A stretch of 64,000 bases of DNA, from contig NZ_BAKW01000017.1 of NCBI RefSeq assembly GCF_000614545.1, positions 22,884 through 86,883 on the forward strand, written 5' to 3'. Shown here one piece after another: positions 1-8,851 of this stretch. A program made the translations under genes and the position numbers. The DNA is from Asaia platycodi JCM 25414. GTDB taxonomy: Bacteria > Pseudomonadota > Alphaproteobacteria > Acetobacterales > Acetobacteraceae. The notes below the pieces were generated by a model. That model did not search any database. It was not told the origin of the DNA and saw nothing but the letters and a program-made list of their open reading frames with translations. The first letter of the stretch is position 1; each line of letters begins with the position of its first letter.

Positions 1-1
1 C

Positions 2-301
2 GGTGCGGCGATGGGCGATGCCATGTGGCAATTGCCACTCTGGCATGGCTACGACGCATGGCTCTGCCGCAAAAATGCCCATCTTGGCAATGTCACTGAC
101 AAGCCCATGGCAGGCGCCATCACGGCGGCGCTTTTTCTACAACACTTCGTCGAACCCACTGTAAAATGGGCACATATCGACACTTATGCGTGGAATGACA
201 GTTCAATTCCCGGCCGTCCAGAGGGCGGAGAGACGCTTGCACTTCGCGCATTAGTGGAGACGACATTACGAATGATTAATGAAAAGGCAGGATTGGTGTG
301 A
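2..301 (+). CDS. pepA: Leucyl aminopeptidase (M17), C-terminal part
   Basis: The open frame enters from the left edge and stops at 299-301, so only about 99 C-terminal residues are visible. They carry the hallmarks of the M17 cytosol aminopeptidase C-terminus: GAITAALFLQHFV, then WAHIDTYAWN, then GRPEGGETLALRAL. This family removes N-terminal residues from peptides in the cytosol as a hexamer with two metal ions. The metal ligands and the NTDAEGR-type signature lie outside the window. The gene is annotated as partial. The next gene is MarR-like, after a 268-bp gap. Confidence 0.9.
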   Translation, partial: GAAMGDAMWQLPLWHGYDAWLCRKNAHLGNVTDKPMAGAITAALFLQHFVEPTVKWAHIDTYAWNDSSIPGRPEGGETLALRALVETTLRMINEKAGLV

Positions 302-569
302 GCTTAGTCCCTGAGTTTCAACAAAAAGATACTAAACCGATTGCCAAAACGAACCTATATGACTGCGTATCGTTTGGCGCATGTTGTAGGAATGCAACGC
401 TGATCGGGACGTAACCCGCCCCATTCCTAGAGCACGCGCCGATAGGACACGCACCCAAGGCGTGGCGTCCCGCAAGATGTCGACTGGCAGATTTCGGGTG
501 GCTTACTTGGGCGACGGGTAAGACCATTTCAGCCGCGCCAGCCGCGCGACGCATTCAGGAGTTTTTTCG
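302..569. other. Intergenic region, nothing recognised
   Basis: This 268-bp gap lies between the aminopeptidase stop and the MarR-family start. I see no convincing ORF, no hairpin with a T-run and no clear sigma-70 promoter pair. The only supported element is the AGGAG ribosome-binding site at 557-561, eight bases before the MarR start. Confidence 0.5.
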
Positions 570-974
570 ATGGCCCAGGCACAGAATGACCAGATGCTGA
601 ACCTTCTTCGCGACACGATCGTTTCTCTCGTGCGCAAGGACGGCCCTGATCTTTCGGCGCGTCAGCTTGGTGTGTTTCTCACCTGCTACCTGCAGGACGG
701 GGCGCACACGGTTCGCGGTCTCGCTCAGGAACTCAATGTTTCGAAGCCCGCCATTACGCGTGCTCTCGATCGCCTCGGCGAGCTGGATCTGGCCCGTCGC
801 AAGGTCGATCCGCTGGATCGCCGCTCGGTTCTGGTGCAGCGCACGCTCAAGGGCTCTGCATTCCTGCGCGAAATGCGTTCGCTTATGAGCGAAGCTTCGG
901 GCACGACGAAGCCTGCAGCCAAGACCACGCGCGGCTCAGTCGAGCGCATGAACGTGCGTCGTATCGCTGGCTGA
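570..974 (+). CDS. Small MarR-family transcriptional regulator
   Basis: A protein of 134 residues with a MarR-type winged helix-turn-helix. Residues about 30-95 read as helices ending in the recognition segment SKPAITRALDRLGELDL, followed by the wing motif DPLDRRSVLV with the typical D-RR pattern. The protein is short for the family, and its basic tail (KPAAKTTRG) replaces the usual long dimerisation helix. The start is fixed by AGGAG at 557-561. A strong hairpin at 1037-1068 follows the stop, so the gene is probably monocistronic. Ligand and targets are unknown. Confidence 0.85.
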   Translation: MAQAQNDQMLNLLRDTIVSLVRKDGPDLSARQLGVFLTCYLQDGAHTVRGLAQELNVSKPAITRALDRLGELDLARRKVDPLDRRSVLVQRTLKGSAFLREMRSLMSEASGTTKPAAKTTRGSVERMNVRRIAG

Positions 975-1036
975 TTGCGAGCGATCACTGCTGGCAAATT
1001 CCTTCTCGCAAGGTCGTTTACCGCAGATGAAAACCG

Positions 1037-1070
1037 AAAAGCCGCTTCCTGAGAGAGAAGTGGCTTTTCT
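1037..1070 (+). terminator. Rho-independent terminator after the MarR gene
   Basis: Arms AAAAGCCGCTTC (1037-1048) and GAAGTGGCTTTT (1057-1068) form a 12-bp stem with one G-T pair and an 8-base loop, with the T-run built into the 3' arm. It sits 60 bp after the MarR-family stop. Confidence 0.8.
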
Positions 1071-1098
1071 CGTTTCTGGCGCGGAAAGGTGAGGCATT

Positions 1099-1629
1099 AT
1101 GGGCGGCTCACGAGAGATCGAGACGGGGCGTTTGATTTTTACGCTCCTCGCGCTGTGCGATTTTGATGATCTTGCCAGGATGCGCGCCGATCCTCTCGTT
1201 TCACGGTATACGACGCGTGTGCCAGCCACCCGCTCCGATAGGCGGGAGCGCCTGATACGCTATCGCGGGTTCTGGGATATTCTCGGTGACGGTTTCTGGA
1301 GTGTGCGAGAGCGCGAGTCGGGTCGCTTTGTCGGCACGATCGGCTTTGGCGAGAACCATCGTGGCATAGAGCCCTCTCTGGACGGCTTTCCTGAAGCGGG
1401 TTGGCTTCTGGCGTCATGGTGCCATGGCAGGAGATACGGAAAGGAAGCTGTGGCGGCAGCCTGTGCGTGGCTGGACCATGAGACAATCCACAGGCGGGCT
1501 GTCTGCATGATCGATCTGCAGAACAGGGCGTCTCTTGGTGTAGCCGCACGCAGCGGCTTCATCCCGCTTGCTCGCTCACATTACCAGACTGTGCCGATCC
1601 TGGTGCTGGAGCGTCTCAGGCCCGAGTAA
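1099..1629 (+). CDS. GNAT-family N-acetyltransferase (RimJ/RimL-like)
   Basis: A protein of 176 residues that starts with the ETGRLIFTLL strand typical of RimJ/RimL-type GNAT enzymes (Acetyltransf_3). Further on come the FVGTIGFGEN strand, the acetyl-CoA loop region CHGRRYGKEAVAAACAWLD (a degenerate R/Q-x-x-G-x-G/A) and the closing NRASLGVAARSGFI segment. These enzymes move an acetyl group from acetyl-CoA to an amine, often a protein N-terminus or a small molecule. The substrate cannot be told from sequence. The gene stands alone after a terminator and converges with the WecA-like gene. Confidence 0.85.
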   Translation: MGGSREIETGRLIFTLLALCDFDDLARMRADPLVSRYTTRVPATRSDRRERLIRYRGFWDILGDGFWSVRERESGRFVGTIGFGENHRGIEPSLDGFPEAGWLLASWCHGRRYGKEAVAAACAWLDHETIHRRAVCMIDLQNRASLGVAARSGFIPLARSHYQTVPILVLERLRPE

Positions 1630-1636
1630 GCACCTC

Positions 1637-2640
1637 TTACCATTTGCCCACACCTGGGGCGCGCGCGCGGAGAATGACCAGAACCAGCCAGAGCGCCTGT
1701 GGCGTGAGAAGAAGGCTCAGCCTCAGGGCGAGAGACGAGGGTTGCACACAGACGACGCCCCCCCAGATCACGAACAGCCAGTAGATCAGTGTCACCAGAA
1801 CCGGTGACATACCGGCGCGTACCGCCAGTTGGTAAAGATGGCTGCGATGGGCTTGCGCCAGTGGGTCGCCAGCCACTGCGCGTCGTACCAGCGTGAAGGC
1901 AACATCGAACAGGATACCGCAGAGTAGAAAGGGCATGAGAAGCGGGTGGGGTGTGGTGACAGCCGCCTCAAGCCCGAACCAGGACAGGGCAAGTCCAGCA
2001 CCCTGACTGCGACATCGCCCATGAAAATGCGGGCCTGCGGAAAATTGAAAGGGAGAAAGGCGAGCAGGCAGGCTGCCAGTATCAGCGCCGCATGCGTGAG
2101 CCCGGCCTGGCCGGTCTGGTCGAAGAACCACGCCATGATCAGCGCGCTGATTGCCATACTACCCGATGCCAGACCATTGATGCCGTCGATGAAATTGAGC
2201 GCGTTAGTGACATAGACGAGCCAGCAGAAACCGACGCAAAGCAGGCAGGCGAGGATCAGCGGCGAAAAGCTCGTCACGGTCATGCTGCCGAAAGCCATGC
2301 CTGTCAGCACCATGAGCGCGGCAATAGCCTGCACACCCAGTTTGAGGGATGCGCGATAGGAATGAACGTCGTCGAGCCATGAAAAAAGAGCCAGAAGTGC
2401 AATGGCGAGCAGGGGCAGGAGCAGTGAGACACCTGGCAGATCGCCCTGCGTCCAGAGCTGGCTGATCGGAAAGACAAGAAGAAAGCCGACGACGATACCG
2501 ATTCCACCGCCTTTGGGTGTGGGGCGGGTATGCGAACTGCGATGACCCGGCACGTCCATCACCCCGATGCGGATCATGTGGCAGATGAGGGCAACGCTGA
2601 TACCAGCGGCGCTGAGACAGCAAATGATCAGGGGTATCAT
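1637..2640 (-). CDS. WecA/MraY-like undecaprenyl-phosphate sugar-1-phosphate transferase (one frameshift)
   Basis: A polytopic membrane enzyme of the glycosyltransferase 4 (MraY/WecA/WbpL) family. It would join a sugar-1-phosphate to undecaprenyl phosphate at the inner membrane and so start a glycan chain. Visible motifs are HTRPTPKGGG, WLDDVHS, NFIDGINGLASG and IFMGDV, all typical of the family. Frame is lost inside the GDVG motif near 2009. Adding one base continues into GAGLALSWFGLEAA and the last membrane helices and gives 334 residues, a normal length. The gene is divergent from the CapD-like dehydratase, which fits a shared glycan pathway. Confidence 0.85.
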
Positions 2641-2728
2641 CGTCAGATCCGCATTTTTTTCACGAGCAGTATAAAAGCGTGGTGAGAGGCCATCGCCGGG
2701 AAAAAGATTTTGGGGCTATAAGTGTCAC

Positions 2729-4749
2729 GTGAACGCGAAGCAACATCCTCTTAGCCCAGCCCCTGTGCCTCAATCCGTGGCTAGACGCCACCGACCGACC
2801 GGGCGTATTGCGGTCAATGTCCTCGCCGATGGTCTGATCTCAGGCCTGGCGGCGCCGGTGGCGCGCTTTCTGGCAGCCCTCATGACGGGCTGCTGCATCC
2901 GCTCTGGTTCATCATGGGAGGGGCCATCACCCTGATTGTGAGTGGGCTGCCTTTTCGTATCCCGCAGCAATACTGGCGCTTTTCAGGAGTTGCCGATCTG
3001 AGGGGCATTGCCGCTGCGTCGGTCGCGGGTGCAGCACTCTTCTCGCTCATGATTTTTCTAACGGGGTTTCCGCTTCCGTCTCCGACCTTTCCCCTCATCT
3101 ACGCCCTCGTTCTGCTCGTAGGGCTTGGAGGGGGACGTCTCCTGACCCGAGTCTATGGCACAGTACGGCAGCAGGCGCAGGGGCAGAAAATACGGGTGCT
3201 TCTGGCCGGGTCGGATCTGAGCGCCGACCTGTTTCTGCGTGCGCTCGAGCGCGTTTCGGACAGGCATTATGATGTGCTCGGCCTGGTCACCAGATCGCCG
3301 GGCCAGCAGGGGCGTCGGCTGCATGGCGTGCCGATCCTGGGTGTCGCCAACGATCTTTCGGCCGTCCTGGCGCGCATGAGCCAGGGTGACACTCTGCCGG
3401 AGAGCGTGATCGTCACCGACCCCGAATGGCGAGGCTCGCAGCTCTCGGTCGTTCTGGATGCCGGTCAGGCCCATGGCATTGCCGTACAGCGCGCTCCGTC
3501 GCTCACCAGCCTGACGCCTGCCGAGGAAATCCAGATGCGGCCTATCGCTCTGGAAGATCTTCTCAACCGCCCCGAGGTGCCGCTCGATCGCGAAGGCATG
3601 GCCCGTCTCATTCAGGGGCAGGTCGTGCTTGTCACGGGCGCAGGCGGAACGATTGGGTCCGAGCTGGTGCGACAGGTGGCGCAATTTGGACCGAGCCATT
3701 TGCTCCTGCTCGATCATGGCGAATTCGCGCTCTGGCAGATCGATCTCGAATTATCCGAGCGTTACCCCATGGTGCCGCGTCAGGTCATCGTGGCCAATAT
3801 ACGCGATGCAGAGCGAATCGATGAGGTGTTCTCGGTTCACAAGCCCGCCCTGGTCTTTCATGCGGCGGCGTTGAAGCATGTGCCGATTGTTGAAGCCAAT
3901 CCTTGCGAAGGTGTGCTGACCAATGTGATCGGAACGCGCATCGTGGCCGATGCGGCCATACGCCACGCCGCCTCGGCCATGGTGCTCATCTCGAGTGACA
4001 AGGCGGTCAACCCGTCGAGCATCATGGGAGCGTCAAAACGTTGTGCCGAGATATATTGTCAGGCGCTCGCGGTTGCTGCCGAGACAAGAGGTTCTGCTTT
4101 TCGCTGCGTGACCGTGCGCTTTGGCAACGTATTGGGGTCGACGGGCTCGGTCGTGCCGCTGTTTCGTCGCCAGCTCGAGCAGGGCGGCCCGTTGACGGTG
4201 ACGCATCCCGACATGACACGGTATTTCATGACGGTGCCCGAAGCGGTCGGCCTTGTATTGCAGGCCAGCGTGCGTGGCACGGCTTTGCGTAATCAGAAAG
4301 ACGAGACGGATAAACGCCTTCAGCAAGGCGGTATTTTTGTGCTCGATATGGGCGAGCCCGTGCGTATCCTCGATCTGGCACGACAGATGATCCGTCTTGC
4401 GGGTCTCAAGCCGGATGAGGACGTCGCTATCCGTTTCACCGGTTTGCGCCCCGGTGAAAAGCTTTATGAAGAGCTGTTTCATGGGCGCGAGGCGCCCGTG
4501 CCGACGGATGCCCCTGGTCTCAAAATGGCCACGCCCCGCATGATCGATCTTACCGCCGCCGCGGGCCTGCTTCAGGAGCTGGAACGGGTCAGCTATTGCG
4601 ACGAGGTGGATCAGGCGTTGGGGGTCATGAAAGAGCTGGTCCCCGAATTCGCGCATAATCCGCTGGGTGAGGTGCGCCGCCTCCGGGCGGAGATGGCGGA
4701 AACCGGGGTGGCCGCGTCCACTTCGGAAAATGACGGGTCTGTGTCATAG
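2729..4749 (+). CDS. CapD/FlaA1-like nucleotide-sugar 4,6-dehydratase/epimerase, membrane-bound (one frameshift)
   Basis: A long (WbpM/PglF/CapD-type) enzyme with N-terminal membrane helices (roughly residues 30-115), a CoA-binding-like middle domain and a C-terminal SDR domain. The SDR part shows VLVTGAGGTIGSE near residue 300 (NAD(P) binding) and SSDKAVNPSSIMGASK near residue 421, the FlaA1-type active-site segment. Relatives dehydrate UDP-GlcNAc to the 4-keto-6-deoxy sugar. The first about 50 residues are in another frame, starting at GTG 2729. Restoring one C near 2878 joins them and gives 673 residues. It lies 53 bp upstream of the aminotransferase, which would use a keto-sugar product. 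Confidence 0.85.
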
Positions 4750-4802
4750 TCCCGCGCCATATGAGGGTCGCCTTCGGTGGCTGAAAATGGAAACAAGGTG
4801 CA

Positions 4803-5960
4803 ATGAGCGAAAAAGCCCCCATCCAATTTCTCGATCTGCCAAGACAGCAGGCCCGACTGGGCGCCCCCTTGCGCGAGCGGATCGATACCGTGCTTGCCCA
4901 TTGCAAATTTGTGATGGGGCCTGAAATCGAGGAGCTTGAATCGCGACTCTGCGCCTATAGTGGCGCCGCCCATGCGATCAGCGTCTCGTCGGGTACCGAT
5001 GCGTTGCTCATGGTGCTCATGGCCGAAGAGATAGGGCCGGGCGACGCTGTGTTTCTGCCCGCCTTCACCTATACGGCCACGGCAGAAGTCGTGCTTCTGC
5101 TGGGGGCGACGCCTGTTTTCGTGGATGTCGATCCTGCAACCTTCCAGATCGATCCGGTTAGTCTTGCGGCACGCATCGAGTCCATCCGCGCGCAGGAAGA
5201 GCTTGAGCCTCGCGTGATCATCGGCGTCGATCTTTTCGGTCAACCGGCACCGTGGGAAACCCTGCGACGCATCGCAACCGACCAGGGTCTGCTTCTCATG
5301 GCCGATTGCGCCCAGGCTTTTGGCGCGTCGTTCAACGGTCGCAAGCTGGGGCGTGAGGCTCTGGCGACGACGCTCTCGTTTTTCCCCTCGAAGCCGCTGG
5401 GTGCCTATGGCGATGGTGGGGCGATTCTGACCGATGATGCCGAACGTGCGGCGCTCTATCGTTCGTTGCGTAGCCATGGCGAGGGGCGCACGCGATATGA
5501 GGTGCTGCGTATCGGCCTGAATGGTCGTCTTGACACGATTCAGGCGGCCATCCTGCTCGCCAAGCTCGATCGTTTTGAAGAGGAGCTGAAGCGGCGCGAG
5601 ACCATAGCCTGTCGCTATGACACGGCGCTCTCCGGCCTGGTCGTGACACCCCGCCGCGTGGCCGGGTCGCAAAGCGCCTGGGCGATCTACTCGATTCTGC
5701 TCCCTGATGCTGCGACGCGCGACGCGCTTCAGGCCCATCTTGGCAGGGAGGGCATACCGAGCGTGGTCTATTATCCCAGACCGCTCCACGAGCAGCCCGC
5801 TTATGCAGAGCATCATGACGAGACGATCACGCTAGCGGTTTCGGAAGGGCTGGGCGCGCGCATTCTGGCGCTGCCACTGCATCCCGAACTGACTGATGAC
5901 GAGGTGGCAAGGATTATCGCTGCCGTTCAGGGTTTTTTCTCCCCGGAGCACGGCGCGTGA
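4803..5960 (+). CDS. DegT/DnrJ/EryC1/StrS sugar aminotransferase (PLP)
   Basis: An intact 385-residue member of the DegT family, which transaminates keto-sugar nucleotides. It shows QFLDLPRQQARLG at the start, SVSSGTDALLMVLMA, DCAQAFGASFNGRK, the PLP lysine in FFPSKPLGAYGDGG (K197 or so), the RSHGEGRTRYEVLRIGLNGR segment and the C-terminal SVVYYPRPLHEQPAY substrate-binding stretch. Following the dehydratase, it would aminate a 4-keto-6-deoxy-HexNAc nucleotide; the exact sugar is inference. The downstream gene starts inside its stop codon (GTGA overlap), showing translational coupling. Confidence 0.9.
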   Translation: MSEKAPIQFLDLPRQQARLGAPLRERIDTVLAHCKFVMGPEIEELESRLCAYSGAAHAISVSSGTDALLMVLMAEEIGPGDAVFLPAFTYTATAEVVLLLGATPVFVDVDPATFQIDPVSLAARIESIRAQEELEPRVIIGVDLFGQPAPWETLRRIATDQGLLLMADCAQAFGASFNGRKLGREALATTLSFFPSKPLGAYGDGGAILTDDAERAALYRSLRSHGEGRTRYEVLRIGLNGRLDTIQAAILLAKLDRFEEELKRRETIACRYDTALSGLVVTPRRVAGSQSAWAIYSILLPDAATRDALQAHLGREGIPSVVYYPRPLHEQPAYAEHHDETITLAVSEGLGARILALPLHPELTDDEVARIIAAVQGFFSPEHGA

Positions 5961-6417
5961 GGAAGGAAACACTTTTCGTTGTCGGGTTTGTCACCCTCGT
6001 GCTTGCGACGGTCGCGGTCATATGGCTTTCGCCCTGCCGTCGCTGCGGCCGCTCAAATTCGAGACCGTGAGCGATGTGACGCTCACAATCGAGCAGACCG
6101 GACAAACCCGCGTGCTGAACGCCGACGAGACAGGACAACTCAATCACTGGCTCAAGGGCCATAAGAGCCACTGGGCGCCGCTCACATCACCAGCCCCTTC
6201 GACGGGTGATGTTGTGATCAGAGGTCGTAACCCGGATGGCGGGGCGTTTGAACTGGCGCTCTGGACCGGAATCAGCGGTGCTGACTGGAATAATACAGCC
6301 ATTACGCGCGTCAATTCGCAAGCGCGTCTGAAGGTGCAGAGTTTCAGCGACGAAGACTGGGCCATTCTTCATCATCTCATAGACGGGCAAGGTTTCCAGA
6401 AGACAGACGTGCCCTGA
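5957..6417 (+). CDS. Small single-pass membrane protein, unknown function (one frameshift)
   Basis: The start is GTG 5957, overlapping the aminotransferase stop by 4 bp. The first about 25 residues (ETLFVVGFVTLVLATVAVIW) form one membrane helix or uncleaved signal. Frame is then lost near 6034 in a CCC run; restoring one C joins it to a soluble domain of about 125 residues starting LPSLRPLKFETVSDVTLTI, total 153. The soluble part has no family I recognise; repeated T/V strands suggest a small beta-rich periplasmic domain. Coupling to the sugar aminotransferase suggests a role with the glycan genes. It ends before a bidirectional terminator. Confidence 0.6.
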
Positions 6418-6477
6418 AGACCATTCTGGACAGTCCCAATGTGCATTTTGTGCGCAGTGAGGAAATCGCGAGAAATG

Positions 6478-6512
6478 AAAAAGGGAGGCAGGGCAAACCC
6501 GCCTCCCTTTTT
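6478..6512. terminator. Bidirectional rho-independent terminator
   Basis: A perfect 12-bp inverted repeat: AAAAAGGGAGGC at 6478-6489 and GCCTCCCTTTTT at 6501-6512, with an 11-base loop. It has T-runs on both strands and serves the convergent glycan-group gene and the TipA-like gene. Confidence 0.85.
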
Positions 6513-6514
6513 GT

Positions 6515-7287
6515 TCAGCTTTGACGGGCGAGACGGGCGGTCTCTGAGACGAAGCGATAGACTTTCTGGCTGAACGGCGCCCTGGCTGTTTCGGTCTCCC
6601 ACTGCGCCATCTCGCCATACATTCTGGCGGCCTTATTCCAGTGCTCCTTGCCGAGGGCCTCGACCATGGGCTGCTGGAGGGCCATCCATTCCTGCATGAG
6701 CAGGACGGCTTCGGTCGAACCGGGTGCAACATCCGAAGCAATGGCTTTTCGATGCGTTCAAGGAGCGTCGCCCACTCCTGCTCGTACCGCGTGCGCGCCT
6801 CGCCGGGAAACAGCCTGCTGCCCACTTCCTGCCAGCGCTCCCACTCGTCTTCCGTGAAATACTGCTTTGCGACTGTCTTGAGATCGTTCTGCGACATGAT
6901 GTTCTGTGCCTCCTTGATAAGGGAACAGAGCCCATCCACATCTGGTGCTTCACGCGTTTCGAGCAGGGTCAGCGTTTCATGCAAGCGTCGCAGCATGAGC
7001 GTGACCTGTCTTTGTTTAGCGCTCAGATGCAGGATCTGGGTTTCGATCAGGCTCCGGGCATCCAGGGAGGGTTGCAGCATGGCCGATGATATTTCGGACA
7101 GGCGGTACCCCGTCTGACGCAGCAACAGAACGCGCGTAATCAGCCTGACTTCCTGCGCGCCGTAGACGCGCCGACCAGCCTCGCTCCGCCTTGGGCATAT
7201 AAGGCCCTTCTCTTCGAGATGACGTAGGCTGCGCGCCGAAAGCCCGCATTGAGCCGCCATCTCCCCGATCGATCTGTCGCGTGTCAT
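6515..7287 (-). CDS. MerR-family regulator with TipAS-like ligand domain (one frameshift)
   Basis: The N-terminal MerR helix-turn-helix reads SIGEMAAQCGLSARSLRHLEEKGLICPRR, then a dimerisation helix, then a TipAS-type helical domain (YFTEDEWERWQEVG). TipA relatives bind drug-like ligands and activate their own promoters from a long -35/-10 spacer. The start is ATG 7287, behind GGAGGGGG. An upstream in-frame ATG at 7332 lacks such a site. Frame is lost near 6743; restoring one base leads into IASDVAPGSTEAVLLMQEWM and a normal end at 6515, total 257 residues. The inverted repeat at 7326-7340 lies just upstream and is a candidate operator. Confidence 0.8.
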
Positions 7288-7325
7288 CAAACCCCCTCCA
7301 TTGGTGCCGCATGCAGGGTGAGATG

Positions 7326-7340
7326 CTGACACAGTGTCAG
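7326..7340. promoter_or_regulatory. Inverted repeat, candidate operator of the TipA-like regulator
   Basis: A perfect 7-bp inverted repeat, CTGACAC-A-GTGTCAG, 39 bp upstream of the regulator start at 7287. MerR-family proteins bind symmetric sites inside the promoter spacer. On the minus strand a TTGCTC lies just before the repeat, which is a weak -35 candidate. Its role is inferred from position only. Confidence 0.45.
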
Positions 7341-7498
7341 GAGCAAGAGTAAAATGAGATGCTGCGCTAATGTCGGAAGTGATGCTCTCAGAATGGGGAG
7401 GGATGGAGCGTCAGGGTGCTGAGTCCAAGCGTGCACAGGAACATTTCAGCCCATAGCGACTATTCAGGATCTCGGGCAAGGGTCTTGAGCTTATCCAG

Positions 7499-7630
7499 TC
7501 AGGCAGCGGGAAGGGACCGCAGAGCAAGATACTCCGGTGCTGAGAGTGCCATTCCGGGCAGGAATACGGGCTCGTCGAAAGAATTGAAGGAGATATTGCG
7601 TCGAATAGGAGGCGCGGTTTCCGGCCCCAT
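7499..7630 (-). CDS. Candidate small ORF, 43 residues, unknown
   Basis: An ATG-started minus-strand ORF of 43 residues (starts MGPETAPPIRR, ends LALRSLPAA), too short for routine calling. It lies in the 400-bp gap between the AI-2E permease stop and the TipA-like gene. Its composition is protein-like. After the TGA stop, the same frame goes on with LDKLKTLARDPE to a TAG at 7460, so the TGA may be an error. There is no clear ribosome-binding site. The ATG follows directly on the hairpin at 7631-7667. The rest of the gap holds nothing else recognisable. Confidence 0.3.
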   Translation of the reverse strand: MGPETAPPIRRNISFNSFDEPVFLPGMALSAPEYLALRSLPAA

Positions 7631-7667
7631 GCACTGGACACGCGGTGACAAACCCGTTGTCCAGTGC
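7631..7667. terminator. Strong hairpin after the AI-2E permease gene
   Basis: A perfect 10-bp inverted repeat, GCACTGGACA (7631-7640) and TGTCCAGTGC (7658-7667), with a 17-base loop. It is 24 bp downstream of the permease stop on the minus strand. There is no T-run, so termination or an RNA-stability role is only inferred. Confidence 0.45.
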
Positions 7668-7690
7668 AGTATGGCGTGACGGGAGAGAGA

Positions 7691-8840
7691 TCAGTCAGCA
7701 CCATCGTGAGACAATGGCGAATCACCCATGGTCTTTCCGGTACGCATTTTCTCGTCAAGCGGTGCCGTAGCGGTATCGCCGATTGCAAGCAGCGCCGCGG
7801 TGAGGGGAGATGCCAGGATAAGCCCAGGCACACCGAGGATGGTACCGAACACGGTCTGAGCCAGAATGGCGAGGGCAGGGGCATGTGCACGGCGTGCCGC
7901 TGGATGAGCGGTGCCAGCACATTGCCTTCGAGAAACTGGATGACGCAGTAGAGCCCTGCCACCATCAGCCGGTGCGCGTTCCCTGAGAAAGCGCGATAAG
8001 AACCGCCGGTATCGCGCCGAGAATAGCGCCAATATAAGGGATGAAGTTGCAGAGCCCGGCAACAACGCCAAGTGCCATGGCCAGAGGCACGCCCAGAAAG
8101 CCGAGCCCAATGCCAGAGGCCAGACCGACAGCCAGCATGTCGAAGGCCTGTCCGATGGTCCAGGACCACAGGGTCGTGCCTGCCGTGAGGACGAGCTTGC
8201 GTGCGGTCGGGCGATGGCTTTCCGGCACGAGGCGCAGAAGGCCGTCGACATAGATGGCGGGTGATAGCGCGAAATAGAGTCCGGCGATCAGAATGACGGC
8301 GATTGTGCCAAGAAGACCGAACGCGCTGCTCAGGATACCAGTGACCGAGTTGGCGAGTCCTGCCCCGAGGGAGGCGCCACTGCCCTGCTCGTTTCCTCCT
8401 AGTGATTTCGGCAGGTGGTCAAGCGCGAATTGACCCCAGGTGCTCGTGCCCATCTGGCTGCGCAACTGACCGTACTGCGTGATCAGCGCCTGCTTCAGCT
8501 TGACGAACTGATCGCTGATCTGTGGACCGCTGAAATAGAACAGTGCTCCAATGGCGATCAGAATGATCAATGCCACGAGCCCGACCGCAAGCTGGTAGGG
8601 GATGCGTGCCTTGTCGCGCAGGATGCGTGCCAACCCGTGCAGGATGACAGCAAACAGCGTCGCGGCAAACACGACCATCAACACATCGCCAAGGAGCCAG
8701 AGTGCCAGAACGACGAGCGTGATAATGAGGGTGAAACGCAGAATTTTGAAGATCTGCAGCAATTCGCGCCCTGCAGTCGGGGCGTCGTCAGAGTGATGTT
8801 CGGACATCTTTTCCCGTTCTCGATAATCGGTATTGGGCAT
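7691..8840 (-). CDS. AI-2E/PerM-family membrane transporter (two frameshifts)
   Basis: A polytopic inner-membrane protein of the AI-2E exporter (PerM/YhhQ-type, UPF0118) family. It has paired N-terminal helices, a soluble-facing middle region and the conserved C-terminal stretch FIPYIGAILGAIPAVLIAL followed by ILASPLTAALLAIGD. Frame is lost in a GGG run near 7981 and again in a C-run near 7880. Restoring one base each time gives 383 residues (372 from the internal ATG at 8807), normal for the family. Members export autoinducer-2, or have roles in stress or Na+/H+ exchange; the substrate here is unknown. It is followed by the hairpin at 7631-7667. Confidence 0.8.
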
Positions 8841-8851
8841 AACGAAAACGC

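Noticed and set aside
318..554. Minus-strand ORF of 78 codons in the first intergenic region
   Set aside because: It has no ribosome site and no protein-like pattern, and it lies across the MarR promoter region.
4611..5816. Long minus-strand open frame (about 400 codons) opposite the dehydratase/aminotransferase
   Set aside because: It is antisense to two clear enzymes, has no family pattern and an unlikely composition rich in R, Q and H. High GC at third positions creates such shadows.
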